DNA from: Actinacidiphila glaucinigra
GTDB taxonomy: Bacteria > Actinomycetota > Actinomycetes > Streptomycetales > Streptomycetaceae
Length of the DNA stretch: 64,000 nt
Direction of reading: 5' to 3'
Assembly (NCBI RefSeq): GCF_900188405.1
Contig: NZ_FZOF01000023.1
Location: 91,579-155,578 of the forward strand
Below are positions 16,298-24,897 of this stretch, piece after piece. Every line of letters begins with the position of its first letter. The first letter of the stretch is position 1. The notes under the pieces were generated by a model that was not told where the DNA came from, did no database searches, and worked only from the letters and a program-made list of their open reading frames with translations. The translations under genes and the position numbers were made by a program.

Positions 16298-16532
16298 GAG
16301 CGATCTCCCGACGTCCCTCCGACCAAGCAAATCGCGGCCTATGTCGCCGCACTCTTGGAACAATGGCCCGATCTCACCGAGGATGAAGGCGACATATCGC
16401 CGTGGTCAACCGGTCCGCTTCCCGATGCGCTGGAGCATGGCGGAGGAGGCGTCCGCCCACGCGGCCGAGGTGGCTTCGTCGATGGGCATCAACTGTCACG
16501 ACCCGCAGGCACGGTGCATCCGACCCTGGTGA
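16298..16532 (+). pseudogene. Truncated and frameshifted gene of a Streptomyces hypothetical family
   Basis: One frame reads D-V-P-P-T-K-Q-I-A-A-Y-V-A-A-L-L-E-Q-W-P-D-L-T and D-I-S-P-W-S-T-G-P-L (16310-16415). The natural continuation, F-P-M-R-W-S-M-A-E-E-A-S-A-H-A-A-E-V-A-S-S-M-G, is in a different frame (about 16423-16529), ending at TGA 16530-16532. As I recall the family, these segments are continuous in intact proteins with a short stretch between them, so a small deletion caused the shift. The N-terminal part is also missing. Confidence 0.65.
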
Positions 16533-16860
16533 TCGCGCGGGATGCGCGGGCGAGCCGGCTGCGGGTCGGCCGGTACGGGTGCGGGCACTGCTGGCCGCTG
16601 AACGGGCGCACGGATCGAGGCCGGTGTCGTCCCGCCGGTACATCCGCCGTTGACGCGTCCTCGGGGCCGCTGTGGGTCGTGAGCGCGTGGACCCGCCACA
16701 GGACCAACGGGGCGATCGCCGACACGGCCACGACCACCGGCACGGACACCGGAAGCAGCCCAGATGCGATCACATGCGCGACCGTATTCACGGCGATGAG
16801 CGCAACGGCGACAGCGAATACATCGCGCTCGCCGGGCGAATGCGCGGAGGGCGTAGAGGT
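16496..16860 (-). pseudogene. Decayed small membrane protein gene
   Basis: On the minus strand a frame reads D-V-F-A-V-A-V-A-L-I-A-V-N-T-V, then a second helix (V-V-V-A-V-S-A-I-A-P-L-V-L-W-R-V-H-A-L), the pattern of a two-helix element-encoded protein. No good start codon precedes it. The downstream P-R-I-P-R-D-H-Q-G-R-M-H-R-A-C segment that looks like a natural ending is in another frame, which suggests a frameshift near 16630. It overlaps the pseudogene on the other strand only at their ends. Confidence 0.45.
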
Positions 16861-16917
16861 CCAGGGCCCGCCCGGTGGGTCGGCGGTGTCCCCTTGGCTG
16901 CCTTCTAGGCTGGCGCC

Positions 16918-17436
16918 ATGGACAACGGGCTCGTTCACGAGGGAACCGCCTTCATCAACTTTCGACACTACGTGCCGGCTCCGAAGGAGCACGGGTTTCG
17001 GTGGGTCGACATCAAGCAGCTCCGCTTCTCTGCGAAGTCCCTGGCCGATAGAGAGCTGCTTGCCGCACTGATTGGGCATGAGCAGTTCCGGGACGACTAT
17101 GCAGGTGGTGGAGTACTGCCGGATGGGCCCCGGCACGGTCCGTATTGGTTGCGGTTGATCACTCCCGACCTCTACGAGCCCGTGAGCCAGGAGAAGGCCG
17201 TACAGATCCTGTGGGAGTGGGTGGAGCCGCTCCGGGACTCGCCCACCAAGTTGGAGGCAGATCTGCAGCGGGAGGTGTTCGACCGCCTGACTGCAGCCGA
17301 TGGCATCTACTACCTCAGCGAGCTCGGTGATGAGGCGATTCACGACTGGGGACGTGTGCACGAGTACTTCCACGAGTTCGTGCTCATCGACCGCTCGGCT
17401 GGGCAGATCACTCTCGTCGTCGCGGCCGACGACTGA
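16918..17436 (+). CDS. Hypothetical protein in the integrated element
   Basis: A 172-aa soluble protein of mixed alpha/beta composition, with aromatic and charged residues and no transmembrane helix. Codon use is less GC-biased than in the neighbours (for example TTC/TTT and GCA/ACT codons mixed), consistent with transfer. I recognise no domain; notable segments are F-I-N-F-R-H-Y-V-P-A-P near the start and W-G-R-V-H-E-Y-F-H-E-F near the end. The reverse-strand frame across this gene is open only as a shadow. It may be element cargo. Confidence 0.65.
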   Translation: MDNGLVHEGTAFINFRHYVPAPKEHGFRWVDIKQLRFSAKSLADRELLAALIGHEQFRDDYAGGGVLPDGPRHGPYWLRLITPDLYEPVSQEKAVQILWEWVEPLRDSPTKLEADLQREVFDRLTAADGIYYLSELGDEAIHDWGRVHEYFHEFVLIDRSAGQITLVVAADD

Positions 17437-17524
17437 GCCAAGCACCCGGGCATCCGCTACGGCAGCGGCGACGAGGTGCTCACGCCGTGTGCGGGGGCAG
17501 TCAAGGCCAACCGCCCCAACGCGA

Positions 17525-17772
17525 TCGGTTATGGACGCCACACCAGCGGGACGCGGGCGAGCCGGCTTGTCGTCGGCCTCGACCTCGCCGATCACCCATC
17601 GGTTCCGGGCCATGCCCGACGCCGTGAGCCCCAGCGACTCGCCGACCTGCTTCACCTGCGCCCACAGCATCGAGGACGACTGCGGTTGCTCGGCGCGAGC
17701 CAGGACGCGGACGTACGACGCGACCTCCCACTCAAGCCGGGCCGCGTCCCACGCGACGGCCTGGGTTCCCAC
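17525..17772 (-). pseudogene. Remnant of an element gene (helical hypothetical protein)
   Basis: The minus strand reads W-D-A-A-R-L-E-W-E-V-A-S-Y-V, then S-S-M-L-W-A-Q-V-K-Q-V-G-E-S-L-G-L-T and R-N-R-W-V-I-G-E-V, a protein-like helical pattern I associate with a small hypothetical protein of Streptomyces elements. After about 17525 the frame enters non-coding-like sequence and then runs antisense through the 172-aa gene with no stop, so the natural end has been lost. The stretch 17773-17976 holds nothing I can identify. Confidence 0.45.
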
Positions 17773-17976
17773 AGGTCGAGCCCACGGTCGGACAGGGTGA
17801 TGAGCGGGAACTCGGGTCTACGTCACTCTTCGCCATATCCGTGTCCGTTCCGCGCCGCCCGGCGGGCCGCCCCGTCCGGCGCATCCCCGCGTTCACTGCT
17901 GGGCGTGTAAACGACGCGGGCGGCGCCCCGGGGTCCATCCGCCCGAGACACCGCCCGTCCGCCGTCAGCGGTGGCG

Positions 17977-19503
17977 CTATTCGCTGCTCCCCGCCCACAC
18001 GATCCGGACGCGGTCTTCAGCGACGAACCGCGCACCGTGTCGGCCCTTGGTGACCTCGACGCGGTCGATGGCAAGCTTCAGCAGCTCGCGCCGCTCCAGC
18101 ACCTCGGCGGCTTCCCACGCCTCCGCCAGCAACTCGCCGTCGAGGAGAGGGGAAATGTCGGCCTCCGGCGTCGGCAGCTTGGCGAGGTCGTACCGCAGCC
18201 CGTCGATGCGACCACGCAGCCGGTCAGCGAGCCGGCTGTACCGCTCGATCGCTTCGGCGCCAGTGAACTCGCCGCGAACGTAGCGCGCGTCTTCCAGGTC
18301 GCCCATGCGTGCTTCGGCGTCGGCAAGTTCGGCGGTTATCGCGTCTCGCTGCGCGAACAGTGCCGGGTCGGCCTTGTGTATCCATCGATCCGCGACGGCG
18401 TCCAGCAGCGGGTCTCCCAGCTCCAACATCGGCAGCCGAGCGAGGAACTGGAAGGTCACGTACTCGTCGACACGGATCGCCATCGCTGACGCACCGGGGC
18501 ATGTGTTGCCTTGCAGCGCGCCGAGGCACCGGTACGAGTTCCCCGAGATAGCCATGGCCTTGCCACAGCCGTCGTGCGCGCAGCGAGCGATGGACGTCAG
18601 CAGAGCTGTACCGATCGGCTTCGGGTGTCGGCGACCGGCGTACTGGAACGTACGCGACTCCAGCTGAGCGATGATCTTCTCCCGTTCGGCGACCGTGATG
18701 ATGCCTTCGCCGACCTCGACGACGTCGCCGGTGTCGGGGTGCCGGTACGGGACGACCTTGGACGTGTAGCGGCCGGTCTCTTTGTTCTTGATCGTCTCCG
18801 GCATGAGCCCGGCGAACGCGGGCGATCGCAGCAGATGCATGACCGTAGCCGCGTTCCACTGGCCACCACGCGGGGACAAGATTTCGTGCTCGTTGAGCAG
18901 TCGGGCGATCTTCGCCATGGGCTTGCCGTCGAGGGCTTCGTCGGCGATGAGCCGGGCGTAGACGGCGTCCTCGGGGTCGTGGACAAGCTTCTTGGTGGCG
19001 GGTTCGATCAGGAGGCCGAACGGCGGCTGTCCGCCGACCCACTGCCCGCGTGCACGGAGGTACTGCTTGGCGTGACCGACGCGAGTGCCGAGATTCTTCG
19101 ACTCCGTGTATGCGAGCTCGGACAGCATCGCGATGACGAGCCGGGCGCTGTCATTAGAGGTGTCCATCCCATCCATGACGGACACGAGGCGGCCCTTGGC
19201 GGCGGTGATGGCTTCGAGGGCGTTGCCGACCTCAGCCATGCCTTTGCGCGAGAGTCGGTCGAGCTTCCAAACGATCAGCGTTCCGACGACGCCGGAGGTC
19301 ACGGCGGCTAGGGCGGCTTCGAACCCCCTGCGCTCGACCTTCTTGTAGCCGGACACGCCCCGGTCGATGTGGACCTTGCGGACTTCGAGGCCGTTCCGTA
19401 CGGCCCAAGCTCGGCAGTCGGCCTCCTGGCGCTCGATGGCCGTCTTCCCGTCCCGGTCGAGCGAGAGCCGGAGGTAGAGGTCGGCCAACGTGTGATGGTG
19501 CAT
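17977..19503 (-). CDS. Large serine integrase/recombinase
   Basis: A 508-aa site-specific recombinase. The resolvase domain carries the nucleophile S14 in Y-L-R-L-S-L-D-R-D-G and the arginine-rich K-L-D-R-L-S-R segment near 83. A recombinase domain follows (about 165-275), then a zinc beta-ribbon with four cysteines (C-A-H-D-G-C, later C-L-G and C-P-G; about 304-335) and a coiled-coil-rich C-terminus. All expected parts are present, so it could be active. AGGA lies 8-11 bases before the ATG. It starts 37 bases from the right junction of the element, the usual place beside attP. Confidence 0.95.
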   Translation of the reverse strand: MHHHTLADLYLRLSLDRDGKTAIERQEADCRAWAVRNGLEVRKVHIDRGVSGYKKVERRGFEAALAAVTSGVVGTLIVWKLDRLSRKGMAEVGNALEAITAAKGRLVSVMDGMDTSNDSARLVIAMLSELAYTESKNLGTRVGHAKQYLRARGQWVGGQPPFGLLIEPATKKLVHDPEDAVYARLIADEALDGKPMAKIARLLNEHEILSPRGGQWNAATVMHLLRSPAFAGLMPETIKNKETGRYTSKVVPYRHPDTGDVVEVGEGIITVAEREKIIAQLESRTFQYAGRRHPKPIGTALLTSIARCAHDGCGKAMAISGNSYRCLGALQGNTCPGASAMAIRVDEYVTFQFLARLPMLELGDPLLDAVADRWIHKADPALFAQRDAITAELADAEARMGDLEDARYVRGEFTGAEAIERYSRLADRLRGRIDGLRYDLAKLPTPEADISPLLDGELLAEAWEAAEVLERRELLKLAIDRVEVTKGRHGARFVAEDRVRIVWAGSSE

Positions 19504-19539
19504 TCGGACATCCTAGGATCGTTACTCCCTTATGGACGC

Positions 19540-19659
19540 CCAGAAGTCGAGAATGACGCATGTGCCCCGCAGGTCGACAACGGTGAGGTCCTGACCGCCG
19601 GTGTTGATCCAGCCGCCGTTGCCGACGAGCTCGGGGGCGCGGACGCGGGCACGAACCAC
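19540..19659 (-). pseudogene. Displaced 5' end of an NHL/thioredoxin gene (right junction)
   Basis: From a GTG at 19657-19659 the minus strand reads R-V-R-A-P-E-L-V-G-N-G-G-W-I-N-T-G-G, then L-D-F-W, and after that TGG it leaves the family and stops (A-S-I-R-E-stop). Over 36 residues it agrees with the intact gene at 27 positions. This is either the original 5' end cut off by integration, or a second family member truncated by the element. Confidence 0.7.
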
Positions 19660-19812
19660 GACGGCTGCCCGGACCTCGCGGCCGGTGTGCCCGGGGAGAT
19701 ATTCGGCACCGTCACGCGCGCGGGCGCCGTGCACGTCCTGCCCGGCGGCACGAAGGGCATCACCGCGGCCTCCGCCCGGTTGATCCCGCTGCGGGCCGCG
19801 TTCCCGCAGTAG
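19648..19812 (+). pseudogene. C-terminal remnant of an FG-GAP repeat protein gene
   Basis: The plus strand reads N-H-D-G-C-P-D-L-A-A-G-V-P-G-E and A-G-A-V-H-V-L-P-G-G, the calcium-loop and strand pattern of an FG-GAP (integrin-type) repeat, then a stop. There is no start or signal peptide; the frame is cut off where the displaced NHL fragment begins. An intact FG-GAP protein is encoded at 60.9-62.3 kb, so the families resemble each other, but I did not align them. Confidence 0.55.
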
Positions 19813-19840
19813 CCGGGCCGGGGTCCGGCTCGACGGCGGA

Positions 19841-19870
19841 AGGGCCCGGGCAGCCGCTTGCCCGGGCCCT
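19841..19870. terminator. Hairpin between the FG-GAP remnant and the small membrane gene
   Basis: A perfect 12-base stem, AGGGCCCGGGCA (19841-19852) with its complement (19859-19870), separates two convergent frames. Confidence 0.7.
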
Positions 19871-19894
19871 CCCGTCCGCCGGCGCCGCCGGAGC

Positions 19895-20089
19895 TCAGGG
19901 GCGCAGGTCGCTCACGGCGTCCGTGGTGGCGACGAGGCCGGAGTGGATGGTGGGGGCGAGGCTGGAACTGGCGAGGCAGAAGCCGAGGAGGACGCACAGG
20001 ACCGCGTGGGAGACCTTCAGCGACTTCGCCCTGAGCAGGATGAGCGTGATCACGATCAGGAGCAGGACCACGGAGATGGATACCGCCAT
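19895..20089 (-). CDS. Small two-helix membrane protein
   Basis: A 64-aa protein with helices at about 3-18 and 28-45 and a short outward tail ending D-L-R-P. It starts at an ATG and is framed by hairpins on both sides, so it has its own transcript. Similar small proteins (M-A-V-S-I-S-V-V-L-L-L opening) are common in Streptomyces. I cannot name a function. It is just outside the right junction of the element. Confidence 0.6.
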   Translation of the reverse strand: MAVSISVVLLLIVITLILLRAKSLKVSHAVLCVLLGFCLASSSLAPTIHSGLVATTDAVSDLRP

Positions 20090-20136
20090 GGCCGTATGAC
20101 GTCACAGATCGCCGCCCGGGTGGGGGCGACACGCGC

Positions 20137-20174
20137 GGGAAGGGCCCGGACGCACAAATGTCCGGGCCCTTCCC
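20137..20174 (-). terminator. Terminator hairpin of the first bkd operon
   Basis: A perfect 15-base stem (20137-20151 with 20160-20174) and an eight-base loop (GCACAAAT) begin 20 bases after the E2 stop on the minus strand. Confidence 0.8.
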
Positions 20175-20193
20175 TTCGTCGTGTCCGGGCGGC

Positions 20194-21633
20194 TCAGGCC
20201 CAGGTGATCAGGCGCTTCGGGTACTCCAGGACCGCCGCGACGTCGGCGAGGAACCTGGAGCCGAGCTCGCCGTCGACCAGGCGGTGGTCGAAGGAGAGCG
20301 CGAGCGTGGTGACCTGGCGGGGCTTGACCTTGCCCTTGTGGACCCAGGGCATCTCCTTGACCGCGCCGAAGGCGAGGATCGCGGACTCCCCGGGGTTGAG
20401 GATGGGCGTGCCCGTGTCGACGCCGAAGACGCCGACGTTGGTGATGGTGACCGTGCCGCCCTGCATGTCGGCCGGCGAGGTCTTGCCCTCACGGGCCGTG
20501 GCGACGAGGTCACCGAGGGCGGACGCCAGTTCGGGCAGGGTCTTGGCCTGGGCGTCCTTGATGTTGGGGACGATCAGCCCGCGCGGGGTCGCGGCGGCGA
20601 TGCCCAGGTTGACGTAGCCCTTGTGGACGATCTCCTGGTTGGCCTCGTCCCAGGCGGCGTTGATCTCCGGGTTGCGGCGGACCGCGACCAGCAGCGCCTT
20701 GGCGACCAGCAGCAGCGGGCTGACCTTGAGCCCGGCGAAGGCCGGGTCGGTCTTCAGCTCCTGGACGAGCCGCATGGTCCGGGTGATGTCGAAGGTGACG
20801 AACTCGGTCACGTGCGGCGCGGTGAAGGCGCTGGCGACCATGGCCGCGGCCGTGGCCTTGCGAACGCCCTTGATCGGGACGCGGGTCTCCCGCGCACCGG
20901 CCGCGAGGGCCGGGGCGGTCGGAGCCGGTACCGCCTGCGCGGCGGCGGGCACCTGCGCGGGGGTGGCCGGCGCGGCGGCGGGGGCCACCGCCCTCTGGAC
21001 GTCCTCGCGGGTGATCGTGCCCTGCGGCCCGGTCGGGGCGACCGCGGCCAGGTCCACGCCCAGGTCCTTGGCGAGCTTGCGCACCGGCGGCTTGGCCAGC
21101 GGGCGCACCTCGGCGGGGGCGAAGGCGGCGGGGGCCGCCGGGGCCGGGGCCACAGCGGCCGGGGCGTGGCCGTTCAGCTCGCCCTGGACGGCCTGCAGGG
21201 CACCGGTCTGCGCCGGTACGGCGGCCTGCTTGCGGGGCCGGCGCTTGGTCGACGAGGCGGCGACGCCGTAACCGACCAGCACGGGCTGCCGCTTCTGCTC
21301 CGGCTCCGCGGCGGGGGCCGCGGCGGCCGGCTCCGGGGCGGCCTCGGCGGCCGCTTCGCCGGCGTCGCCCTCACCGGTGTCGACGGTGATGATCACGGTG
21401 CCGACGTCGACGGTCTCGCCCTCGGGGAAGCGCAGTTCGTGCACCACCCCGTCGAACGGGATCGGAAGCTCGACCGCGGCCTTGGCGGTCTCCACCTCGC
21501 AGACCACCTGGCCGTCGGTGACGGTGTCGCCGGGCTTGACGTACCACTTGAGGATCTCGGCCTCGGTGAGTCCCTCGCCGACGTCCGGCATCTTGAACTC
21601 ACGGAAGCGCTGCGGTGCTGCCACTGTCGTCAC
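20194..21633 (-). CDS. bkdC: Branched-chain alpha-keto acid dehydrogenase E2 (lipoyl acyltransferase), copy 1
   Basis: A 479-aa E2 core subunit that moves the acyl group from lipoate to CoA. The lipoyl domain (about 10-85) carries the lipoylated K51 in V-E-T-A-K-A; an Ala/Pro-rich hinge follows; the subunit-binding domain lies near 205-245 with R-E-D-V-Q-R; the catalytic domain ends with the F-D-H-R-L-V-D-G active site. It is third in an E1a-E1b-E2 operon. No E3 is present; lipoamide dehydrogenase must come from elsewhere. Products (isobutyryl-, isovaleryl-, 2-methylbutyryl-CoA) are starters for branched fatty acids in streptomycetes. Confidence 0.9.
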   Translation of the reverse strand: MTTVAAPQRFREFKMPDVGEGLTEAEILKWYVKPGDTVTDGQVVCEVETAKAAVELPIPFDGVVHELRFPEGETVDVGTVIITVDTGEGDAGEAAAEAAPEPAAAAPAAEPEQKRQPVLVGYGVAASSTKRRPRKQAAVPAQTGALQAVQGELNGHAPAAVAPAPAAPAAFAPAEVRPLAKPPVRKLAKDLGVDLAAVAPTGPQGTITREDVQRAVAPAAAPATPAQVPAAAQAVPAPTAPALAAGARETRVPIKGVRKATAAAMVASAFTAPHVTEFVTFDITRTMRLVQELKTDPAFAGLKVSPLLLVAKALLVAVRRNPEINAAWDEANQEIVHKGYVNLGIAAATPRGLIVPNIKDAQAKTLPELASALGDLVATAREGKTSPADMQGGTVTITNVGVFGVDTGTPILNPGESAILAFGAVKEMPWVHKGKVKPRQVTTLALSFDHRLVDGELGSRFLADVAAVLEYPKRLITWA

Positions 21634-21643
21634 AACCCTCTCC

Positions 21644-22618
<975 letters not shown>

Positions 22619-22620
22619 GG

Positions 22621-23772
22621 TCAGTGGCCCTCCGTGCTGTCCGTGAACGACGCCTGGTACTCGGCGAACTGGGCGCGCTCCTCGTCGACGAGCGCGTGCC
22701 CGTCGGCGTAGATGTTCTCGAAGATCGACATCGGGTCGGGGTCGGGCATGGCGCGCACGGCCTCGCGGACCCGCTTGCCGAGCGTCTCGCTCTCCGCCTC
22801 GACGCCGGCGAAGAAGGCCTCGTCGGCGATGCCGTCCTTCTCCAGGTAGGTGCGCAGCCGCAGGATCGGGTCCTTGTGCTCCCACTGCTCGCGCTCCTCG
22901 TCGAGGCGGTAGCGGGTGGGGTCGTCGGACGTGGTGTGGGCGCCCATGCGGTAGGTGAAGGCCTCGACGAGCATCGGGCCCTGGCCGGAGCGGGCGTGCT
23001 CCAGGGCGGCGCGGGTGACCGCGAGGACCGCGAGGACGTCGTTGCCGTCGACCCGCACGCCGGGGAAGCCGAAGCCGGCGGCGCGCTGGTAGATCGGGAC
23101 GCGGCTCTGCTTCTCGGTGGGCTCGGAGATCGCCCACTGGTTGTTCTGGCAGAAGAAGACCACGGGAGCGTTGTAGACGGCGGCGAAGGTGAAGGCCTCC
23201 GCGACGTCGCCCTGGCTGGAGGCACCGTCGCCGAAGTAGGCGATGACGGCCGAGTCCGCGCCGTCCTTGCTGATGCCCATGGCGTAGCCGGTCGCGTGCA
23301 GCGTCTGGGAGCCGATCACGATCGTGTACAGCTGGAAGTTGTTCTCGTTCGGGTCCCAGCCGCCGTGGTTCACCCCGCGGAACATCCCGAGCAGGTTGAC
23401 CGGGTCCACTCCGCGGCACCAGGCGACGCCGTGCTCGCGGTAGGTGGGGAAGACGTAGTCGTCCGGCCTGGTGGCCCGACCCGAGCCGATCTGTGCGGCC
23501 TCCTGGCCCAGCAGCGACGCCCACAGACCCAGCTCACCCTGCCGCTGCAGGGAGGTCGCCTCCGCGTCGAAGCGGCGGGTCAGGACCATGTCCCGGTACA
23601 GACCGCGCAGCTCTTCGGGGCTCAGGTCGATGGAGTACTCACTGTGCTGGACGCGCTCGCCCTCGGGGGTCAGGAGCTGTACCAGCTCCGGCTCGCCCTC
23701 ACGGCGCTTCGCTCCACCGCGCGTGCCCGTACGGGGCGTACGGGGCTTCGCGGCAGTGCTTTTCACGCTCAC
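22621..23772 (-). CDS. bkdA: Branched-chain alpha-keto acid dehydrogenase E1 alpha, copy 1
   Basis: A 383-aa thiamine diphosphate-binding subunit with the G-D-G-A-S-S-Q-G-D-(x)-N-N type cofactor motif around 205-235 and the phosphorylation-loop-like Y-R-M-G-A-H-T-T-S-D-D-P-T. The GTG at 23770-23772 is chosen because GGAGGAG stands just upstream; a longer frame to 23925 has no such site. The basic, Lys/Arg-rich first 30 residues are typical of this copy. First gene of the operon, divergent from the response regulator across 310 bases that include an AT-rich stretch (23951-23996) likely to hold both promoters. Confidence 0.9.
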   Translation of the reverse strand: MSVKSTAAKPRTPRTGTRGGAKRREGEPELVQLLTPEGERVQHSEYSIDLSPEELRGLYRDMVLTRRFDAEATSLQRQGELGLWASLLGQEAAQIGSGRATRPDDYVFPTYREHGVAWCRGVDPVNLLGMFRGVNHGGWDPNENNFQLYTIVIGSQTLHATGYAMGISKDGADSAVIAYFGDGASSQGDVAEAFTFAAVYNAPVVFFCQNNQWAISEPTEKQSRVPIYQRAAGFGFPGVRVDGNDVLAVLAVTRAALEHARSGQGPMLVEAFTYRMGAHTTSDDPTRYRLDEEREQWEHKDPILRLRTYLEKDGIADEAFFAGVEAESETLGKRVREAVRAMPDPDPMSIFENIYADGHALVDEERAQFAEYQASFTDSTEGH

Positions 23773-24082
23773 GCTTGCTCCTCCGTCTGTCCGGCCCCCG
23801 GGATCCGCCGGCGGCCAGTGCGGCTCCTGCCCGACTCGTCGCGGCGCACGGGGTGTGTGCGGCACGGCCGAGCCGGGAGTGTTGGTGGACCCGGCGGGAG
23901 GCCCTGCGAAGTGAACGTTACCCACACCTTCCGCTTTCGCGCGAAGGGTGTTCTACCTGCGGTTTTGTTTGGATTTCCTAGTAAATGGGCGTTCTCGCAG
24001 GCCACCGGGACAACGGCACGGTATCCCGAGGATCGATTCTTCGTAAGAGGTCGGCGCGGGTCGCGTGTGCAACGCTGAACTT

Positions 24083-24781
24083 GTGACCGAAAAGTCGGGT
24101 ATCACGGTTTTCCTACTGGACGACCATGAAGTCGTCCGGCGCGGGGTGCACGAGCTCCTCGCCGCCGAGGACGGGATCGAGGTCGTCGGCGAGGCCGGCA
24201 CGGCCGCCGAGGCGCTGGCCCGGATCCCCGCCGTGCGCCCCGACGTGGCGGTGCTGGACGTCCGGCTGCCGGACGGCAGCGGGGTCGAGGTGTGCCGGGA
24301 GATCCGCTCCTCCCAGCCGGGGGTCGCGTGCCTGATGCTCACCTCCTACGCGGACGACGAGGCCCTCTTCGACGCGATCATGGCGGGCGCGTCGGGCTAC
24401 GTGCTCAAGGACATCCGCGCCAGCGACCTGGTCGGCGCCGTACGGGACGTCGCACGGGGCCGGTCGCTGCTGGACCCGGTCGCCACCGCGCGCGTCCTGG
24501 AGCGGCTGCGCGGCGGCGGGGAACGCCAGGAGGGCCGCCTCGCCGATCTGACCGACCAGGAGAAGCGGATCCTCGACCTCATCGGCGAGGGCCTCACCAA
24601 CCGGCAGATCGGCGACCGGCTGCACCTCGCCGAGAAGACGGTCAAGAACTACGTCTCCTCCCTGCTCGCCAAGCTCGGGATGCAGCGGCGCACCCAGGCC
24701 GCCGCCTACGTCGCGCGGCTGCGCAGCGGCGGCTCCGCGGGAACGGACACGGGAGCGGGCCCCGGGCCGTCCGGATCCTGA
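24083..24781 (+). CDS. Orphan NarL/LuxR-type response regulator
   Basis: A 232-aa regulator: receiver domain with D13-D14, phospho-acceptor D59 in V-A-V-L-D-V, and the K in Y-V-L-K-D; a LuxR helix-turn-helix at about 155-215 (L-T-D-Q-E-K-R-I-L-D-L-I-G, then T-V-K-N-Y-V-S-S-L-L-A-K-L). The DevR/DosR-like layout is clear. No histidine kinase is nearby. The GTG at 24083 begins the family's usual M-T-E-K; an in-frame GTG at 24065 is also possible. Neither has a good ribosome site. It is divergent from the first bkd operon, which it might control. Confidence 0.9.
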   Translation: MTEKSGITVFLLDDHEVVRRGVHELLAAEDGIEVVGEAGTAAEALARIPAVRPDVAVLDVRLPDGSGVEVCREIRSSQPGVACLMLTSYADDEALFDAIMAGASGYVLKDIRASDLVGAVRDVARGRSLLDPVATARVLERLRGGGERQEGRLADLTDQEKRILDLIGEGLTNRQIGDRLHLAEKTVKNYVSSLLAKLGMQRRTQAAAYVARLRSGGSAGTDTGAGPGPSGS

Positions 24782-24814
24782 CCGCCCCGGCCCGTCGAGG
24801 CGACCCACGTACCA

Positions 24815-24888
24815 GTCCGTATGCCGGAGGCGGAGTGCGTCCGCATGCCGGACGCGGACTGCCGGCGCATACGGCTTGTATCTATGAT
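24815..24888 (+). promoter_or_regulatory. Direct repeats and -10 box before the GntR gene
   Basis: Two 20-base direct repeats (24815-24834, 24839-24858) agree at 18 positions with a 24-base period; each holds the word ATGCCGGA. A GCATACGG word follows in the opposite sense. TATGAT at 24883-24888, nine bases before the ATG, is a near-consensus -10. The repeats cover the -35 and upstream area, the place for GntR autorepression. Confidence 0.55.
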
Positions 24889-24897
24889 GTGCGCATC

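Larger units (their letters stand above)
15795..19542. mobile_element. Remnant integrative element with large serine integrase
   Basis: About 3.75 kb lies between two copies of the 5' end of the NHL/thioredoxin gene. Both copies stop matching at the same TGG codon (CCA at 15795-15797 and 19540-19542), the probable crossover core. The integrase is at the right end, starting 37 bases from the junction. Inside are a small intact gene, a 172-aa intact gene and at least three decayed genes. There are no structural or transfer genes, so it is a decayed phage or mobilisable element. Some genes have lower GC and mixed codon use. Exact ends are inferred from the duplicated sequence. Confidence 0.65.

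Noticed and set aside
16489..17524. Continuation of the minus-strand frame (427 codons) as one gene
   Set aside because: It mixes two different remnants and runs antisense through an intact gene; only the ends look protein-like, so I list them separately.
23924..23951. Weak inverted repeat (ACACCTT...AAGGGTGT) between bkd operon 1 and the response regulator
   Set aside because: One mismatch in short arms and a wide centre; not convincing as an operator.
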